Position numbers and translations under genes: made by a program
The notes under the pieces: model-generated
Told to the model about the DNA's origin: nothing
The model's database searches: none
What the model saw: only the letters and a program-made list of their open reading frames with translations
Source of the DNA: Odontesthes bonariensis
Taxonomy: Eukaryota > Chordata > Actinopteri > Atheriniformes > Atherinopsidae
Assembly (NCBI RefSeq): GCF_027942865.1
Contig: NC_134515.1
Coordinates: forward strand, 17,940,227-18,004,226
Direction: 5' to 3'
Length of the DNA: 64,000 bases
In this document: positions 59,812 to 64,000 of the stretch, piece by piece
Layout of the letters: each line of letters begins with the position of its first letter
Numbering within the stretch: the first letter of the stretch is position 1

Positions 59812-61752
59812 ATGTCCTCGGCTAAGGGAATATCCATTGGCATTGATCTTGGCACCACCTACTCTTGTGTTGGGGTTTTCCAGCATGGCAAAGTGGAAAT
59901 CATAGCCAATGATCAAGGCAACAGGACCACTCCCAGCTATGTGGCCTTTACTGACACAGAGAGGCTCATTGGAGATGCTGCTAAGAACCAAGTGGCCATG
60001 AACCCCACAAACACAATCTTTGACGCCAAACGGCTTATTGGAAGAAAGTTTAATGACCCAGTGGTCCAGTCCGACATGAAACTCTGGCCTTTTAAGGTGA
60101 TCAGTGACAACGGAAAGCCCAAAGTCCAGGTGGAGCACAAAGGTGAGACAAAGGCATTCTATCCTGAGGAGGTTTCTTCCATGGTTCTGGTTAAAATGAA
60201 GGAGATAGCTGAGGCCTACCTGGGACAGAGGGTTTCAAATGCAGTTATCACAGTCCCAGCTTATTTCAATGACTCGCAGAGACAAGCCACTAAGGATGCT
60301 GGGGTTATCTCTGGACTAAATGTTTTGAGGATCATCAACGAGCCAACTGCAGCAGCCATCGCCTATGGCCTGGACAAAGGTAAAAGAGGAGAGCGTAACA
60401 TACTCATTTTTGATCTTGGTGGAGGCACCTTTGACGTGTCGATCCTGACTATTGAGGACGGCATCTTCGAAGTGAAAGCCACTGCGGGAGACACACACCT
60501 TGGCGGGGAAGACTTCGACAACCGAATGGTCAACCATTTTGTGGAGGAATTTAAAAGAAAACACAAGAAGGACATAAGCCAGAATAAGAGAGCATTGAGG
60601 AGATTGCGTACAGCTTGTGAAAGAGCCAAGAGGACCTTGTCCTCCAGCTCTCAGGCTAGCATCGAGATTGACTCTCTGTTTGAGGGAATTGACTTTTATA
60701 CCTCAATCACAAGGGCACGTTTTGAGGAGCTCAACTCTGAGCTCTTCAGGGGAACACTGGAGCCAGTTGAGAAAGCCCTGCAAGATGCCAAGCTGGATAA
60801 GTCCAAGATCCATGAAATGGTCCTGGTTGGTGGCTCCACAAGAATTCCAAAAATCCAGAAGCTTTTACAGGACTTCTTTAATGGGAGAGATCTGAACAAG
60901 AGCATAAACCCAGATGAAGCAGTGGCTTATGGGGCAGCAGTCCAAGCTGCTATTCTGATGGGTGACACTTCAGAGAACGTCCAAGATCTCCTGCTGCTGG
61001 ACGTGGCACCCCTGTCTCTGGGTATTGAAACCGCAGGTGGTGTTATGACACCTCTTATCAAACGAAACACCACAATACCCACAAAACAGACTCAGATCTT
61101 CTCCACATACTCAGATAACCAGCCAGGAGTGCTAATTCAGGTATACGAAGGCGAGAGGGCCATGACAAAAGACAACAATCTATTAGGGAAATTTGAGCTC
61201 ACAGGTATCCCTCCTGCTCCCAGAGGTGTACCACAGGTAGAGGTAACCTTCGACATTGATGCCAATGGCATTCTAAATGTGTCTGCCATCGACAAAAGCA
61301 CTGGCAAAGAAAACAAAATCACCATCACCAATGACAAGGGCCGCCTCAGCAAAGAGGAGATAGAGAGGATGGTGCAGGATGCAGAAAAGTACAAAGTAGA
61401 GGACGGACAACAGAGAGAGAAGATTGCAGCAAAGAATGCACTGGAGTCCTACGCCTACCACATGAAGAGCAGCGTTGAGGACGAGAATTTGAAAGGAAAG
61501 ATTAGCGAAGAGGATAAAAAGATGGTCATTGAAAAGTGCAACCAGACAATCTCCTGGCTGGAGAGCAACCAGCTGGCGGAGAAGGACGAGTACGAGCACC
61601 AGCAGAGGGAACTAGAGAGGGTGTGCAAGCCAATTGTGACGAAGCTGTATCAGGGAGCGCCGCCTGCAGGAAGCTGCGGTAGCCAGGCAGGAAGCTGCGG
61701 TAGCCAGGCAGGAGGCAGCTCTCAGGGCCCCACCATTGAGGAAGTGGATTAA
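59812..61752 (+). CDS. Heat shock protein 70, inducible cytosolic type
   Basis: ATP-driven chaperone of cytosol and nucleus, 646 residues in a single coding exon. Visible signatures: [12 protein letters not shown] (11-22), [12 protein letters not shown], and [13 protein letters not shown]; the C-terminal GPTIEEVD binds TPR co-chaperones such as CHIP and Hop. The start is [12 protein letters not shown]; the longer open frame from 59698 runs through the 5' UTR intron acceptor and adds non-homologous residues. The linker before EEVD has a Gly-Ser-Cys repeat in place of the usual GGMP/GGF pattern, with an exact 21-bp duplication. Close to hspa1/hsp70 of fish and unlike constitutive hsc70, whose coding region is cut by introns and whose C-terminal region is GGMP-rich. 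Paralogue name not assigned. Confidence 0.93.
   Translation: MSSAKGISIGIDLGTTYSCVGVFQHGKVEIIANDQGNRTTPSYVAFTDTERLIGDAAKNQVAMNPTNTIFDAKRLIGRKFNDPVVQSDMKLWPFKVISDNGKPKVQVEHKGETKAFYPEEVSSMVLVKMKEIAEAYLGQRVSNAVITVPAYFNDSQRQATKDAGVISGLNVLRIINEPTAAAIAYGLDKGKRGERNILIFDLGGGTFDVSILTIEDGIFEVKATAGDTHLGGEDFDNRMVNHFVEEFKRKHKKDISQNKRALRRLRTACERAKRTLSSSSQASIEIDSLFEGIDFYTSITRARFEELNSELFRGTLEPVEKALQDAKLDKSKIHEMVLVGGSTRIPKIQKLLQDFFNGRDLNKSINPDEAVAYGAAVQAAILMGDTSENVQDLLLLDVAPLSLGIETAGGVMTPLIKRNTTIPTKQTQIFSTYSDNQPGVLIQVYEGERAMTKDNNLLGKFELTGIPPAPRGVPQVEVTFDIDANGILNVSAIDKSTGKENKITITNDKGRLSKEEIERMVQDAEKYKVEDGQQREKIAAKNALESYAYHMKSSVEDENLKGKISEEDKKMVIEKCNQTISWLESNQLAEKDEYEHQQRELERVCKPIVTKLYQGAPPAGSCGSQAGSCGSQAGGSSQGPTIEEVD
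61669..61710 (+). repeat. Two 21-bp tandem repeats in hsp70 C-terminus
   Basis: Exact copies at 61669-61689 and 61690-61710 each encode GSCGSQA. They lie 10 codons before the EEVD end and add cysteines to a region normally made of Gly, Met, Pro and Phe. Confidence 0.9.
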
Positions 61753-62149
61753 AACCACCGACTCTAGCATGTCATCTTTGTAAAGGTCTTTTCATTGTTT
61801 CGTATGAATTACATTACAAATATGTAATACATAAAAATCTCACTTTAAATAATAGTTTGGGGAGGGGGGGGGGGGGGGGGGGGGGATGCTGAAAGCTCTG
61901 CTAAATCATCTGGCAGATAACAGTAGAAGATAAGCCACTAAAGATAAGCAGTAGCAAAAAAGCCTCTCTCAAGCCACACCACTGTCAATAAATGCAACAG
62001 ATTTTCATTTGACAGTTCCTTGTTGAATATATAAGCATGTGCATGTTGGCTGGAGCTTTACTTTAAACTGGTTATCTGATGTCACCAAACAATAAGAATG
62101 CGAGGGAAGGTTGACAATCCCCAAAGCTACAGCATGATTAAATCAAGCC
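61753..62149 (+). other. hsp70 3' UTR
   Basis: Contains a G tract of more than 20 bases around 61861-61885 and an aataaa signal at 61987-61992. Confidence 0.6.
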
Positions 62150-62415
62150 GTGGAAAAAGTATTCGGATCCTTTCGTGAAATAAATCTACCGATATAGCAA
62201 AGTGAAAATACACCCGCATTAAAAATCCTAAAAGACCTTGAGGAGCATTGTAGTTGTATGTCAAAATAATGTTTTGAGGTTGTAATCATTAAAAAACATC
62301 TGAAAAATGACCTTGACTGTGCACTGATATTTGTAAGATTAAGATGTAGCGGAGCGGAAGTATTCAGTAGCATAAAACAGAAATACTTGAGTAAAATTGT
62401 GCTCAGGTAGAGTTT
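62150..62415. mobile_element. Probable fish MITE remnant
   Basis: Begins ccgtggaaaaagtattcgga and ends with aagtattcagtagcataaaa, gaaatacttgagtaaaattg, wording I associate with a common fish non-autonomous repeat. Ends and target duplication are not clear. Confidence 0.4.
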
Positions 62416-63300
62416 TTGTGTTGTTCAAAACGGGAGAATAAGGCTGAGGCCAAATCAAGCTATCGAACACATCCATATTGTCGATGTCTTGCACTTCCAC
62501 CTGCACCACCAGTTTACCAAACTTGTTTTCAAATACTGAGGAGAACCACTGATTTCTAGGGCTTGATTTTTTTTATTATTCCTTCTGTTTTTTATTTATG
62601 TATTCGGTTCTGTTTTCGTCTGTTGTTCCCCTTTTAATCCACTAGGTGGAAACCTCAGGTTGTAAATTTGAGAAAAAACGCACTGGTGGTCCAACAGCGA
62701 CCTGTTGGATGACACTATATGGACTCCTTTTGACAACAACAACAGCAACAATAATAATACTTTCCTTGTTATAAGTTTCTTAGTTGACTGGTTGTAGCTG
62801 CTTATTTAGTGTGTAGTTGTGTCTGTGCCTGAGTTGACATTATGAACCCCATGCAGTCACCGAGGAATAAATGTCACATTATGGTGCACAGCAGCTCATC
62901 TGATGTAATTGACTAATTTTGCTGCTGCTTCTGTATGAGCTCTTCAATTTGAAGCAAAGAAAAAACATTGCTGGTGCCAAAGAGCGCGTCAGTGTCACCA
63001 TGATGTCTCACTGTGTGTAATCCAAACCGGCCAACAACTAAAGTAAACAGGCTTAATTAAACTGTGTCATTGCTCTCATCTGTCACACTTCAGCGCTTCA
63101 GCAGCCTTTCCTGGCGCTCTAATTAGAGGGAGTGGTTCAATAACACGCCAACCCTCAGCACCCAAAGAGTTAACCTGCCGAGCCTGTTGTTGAACGCACC
63201 ATCCATTCGGGCTGTGTCGCTAGGGCAAGATAGGCTGCTGGTGGAGAAGCAATCACTCCCCAGCCGGAAAACTACCTCACATGCACATCTGGCGCGCGAG
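62416..63300. other. Intergenic sequence between hsp70 and kcnc4
   Basis: No exon, RNA gene or transposon recognised. A ccactaggtgg core at about 62639-62649 is CTCF-like but lacks the full flanking consensus. Confidence 0.4.
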
Positions 63301-63940
63301 AAGAGCGTTTTCAGCAACAAGAGGAGGTGAAATCTTTACTGCGCGATTGAATGGAGCCGGAGCGTTTCCCGGCTTTCTATTTATGACTTAAGAGGAGAAA
63401 AGTTGGCAGAAATAGTTGTGAATTTGAGCGCTGCCGAATTGGGGTGAGATTTTTCAGAGAGGGCAGAGTTGTGCCACATTGTTTCTGACCAACAGGCGCG
63501 TTACTGCCGTGCGTAACAAGCGAGAATATCCATTTCATTGGCAACGACCTTACCTTCACGGACATTCAAAATGTCAACAACCCCCGTGTTCGCGGACAAA
63601 ATTAAGAGCATGATCTTGAGAAATCAAGTGAACTCACCCAAACTGTTTCATGAAAACATTTGAAGACATACAGCGAGACAAGCCACCTGGTTTTGCTGCG
63701 GCACTGGACTGAGTTTAGTCACAGGTGGTTTTCACTGATCGCCTCACTTTGGCGCTGTCTGGACCGTTTTTTCTTCTTTTTTTTGTTTGTCTTTTTTTGC
63801 AGCCTAAATAAGCGATATGGTTCATCGTACACGGACTGGGGACTGACATGAGAGCACACCTTGAGCCATTTTTTCGATTTTTGTCTTCTGGGAGTGGGCA
63901 CCAGTTCTATAACAGAGGAGCGAACAGGGTCTGCTTCTAA
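63300..63940 (+). promoter_or_regulatory. kcnc4: kcnc4 upstream / 5' leader with uORF
   Basis: Sequence just before the kcnc4 start. It contains an upstream open frame at 63571-63663 (30 codons, MSTTPVFADK...) whose ATG has A at -3, and further upstream ATGs. If transcribed, such frames would dampen translation of the channel. Transcription start is not visible. Confidence 0.4.
63571..63663 (+). other. Upstream ORF before kcnc4, 30 codons
   Basis: Reads MSTTPVFADKIKSMILRN... and stops at TGA 63661-63663, 277 bp before the kcnc4 ATG. It matches no protein I know. A role as a translational uORF is inference. Confidence 0.3.
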
Positions 63941-64000
63941 ATGATAAGCTCGGTGTGCGTTTCGACTTACCGAGGGCGCAAATCAGGCAACAAACCTCCA
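63941..64000 (+). CDS. kcnc4: Kv3.4 potassium channel, N-terminus (partial)
   Basis: The window cuts the gene after 20 codons, which read MISSVCVSTYRGRKSG then NKPP. Human KCNC4 starts MISSVCVSSYRGRKSGNKPP, so only one residue differs. This segment is the N-type inactivation ball of Kv3.4, which plugs the open pore; Cys6 is the residue whose oxidation slows inactivation, and Ser8 and Ser15 are known PKC target positions in mammals and are kept here (Ser9 is Thr). Synteny with ahcyl1 and sort1 as in human 1p13 supports the call. The rest of the channel lies past 64000. Confidence 0.9.
   Translation, partial: MISSVCVSTYRGRKSGNKPP

Noticed and set aside
62639-62650. Second CTCF-like site
   Set aside because: It has ccactaggtgg but lacks the following C and the rest of the consensus, so it is too weak to call.

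Overview
The window is vertebrate nuclear DNA, most likely from a ray-finned (teleost, probably percomorph) fish. Genes are split by short introns with GT/AG borders, protein sequences match vertebrate families closely, and the repeats are fish types: a Tc1-like element, foldback MITEs with TTAA targets, a hAT MITE, and a tRNA-SINE with a LINE tail. No prokaryotic gene organisation, CRISPR array or rRNA gene was seen.

Layout: 1-8.4 kb is gene-poor and carries a 2.7-kb foldback transposon (972-3656, 9-bp target duplication) holding a fossil BEL/Pao pol fragment, and a 364-bp hAT MITE (4401-4764). sort1 (sortilin, 20 coding exons, + strand) covers 8594-20540 with a long 3' UTR. It converges tail to tail on ngrn (neugrin, - strand, 3 coding exons, 22884-24006). 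ngrn is head to head with nfya (NF-Y subunit alpha, + strand, 25463-31076); the interval between them has a CRE, a CTCF-like site and several CCAAT boxes. ahcyl1 (IRBIT, + strand, 17 coding exons, 34195-56820) follows, with a first intron of 11.8 kb and other introns loaded with transposons, including a three-deep nest at 39-43.2 kb. An intron-free-CDS hsp70 (59812-61752) with heat shock elements and a TATA box comes next. The window ends in the first 20 codons of kcnc4 (Kv3.4 potassium channel, from 63941).

The proteins do separate jobs: sortilin sorts proteins between Golgi, surface and lysosome; neugrin acts in mitochondrial ribosome assembly; NF-YA gives CCAAT binding to the NF-Y trimer; IRBIT tunes IP3 receptors and ion transporters; Hsp70 is a stress chaperone; Kv3.4 is a fast-inactivating K+ channel. 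SORT1, AHCYL1 and KCNC4 lie near each other on human 1p13 (from memory), so this part is conserved synteny; ngrn, nfya and hsp70 are not neighbours of these genes in human. All exon coordinates were read by eye from splice signals, reading phase and remembered family sequence, with no alignment or transcript data.
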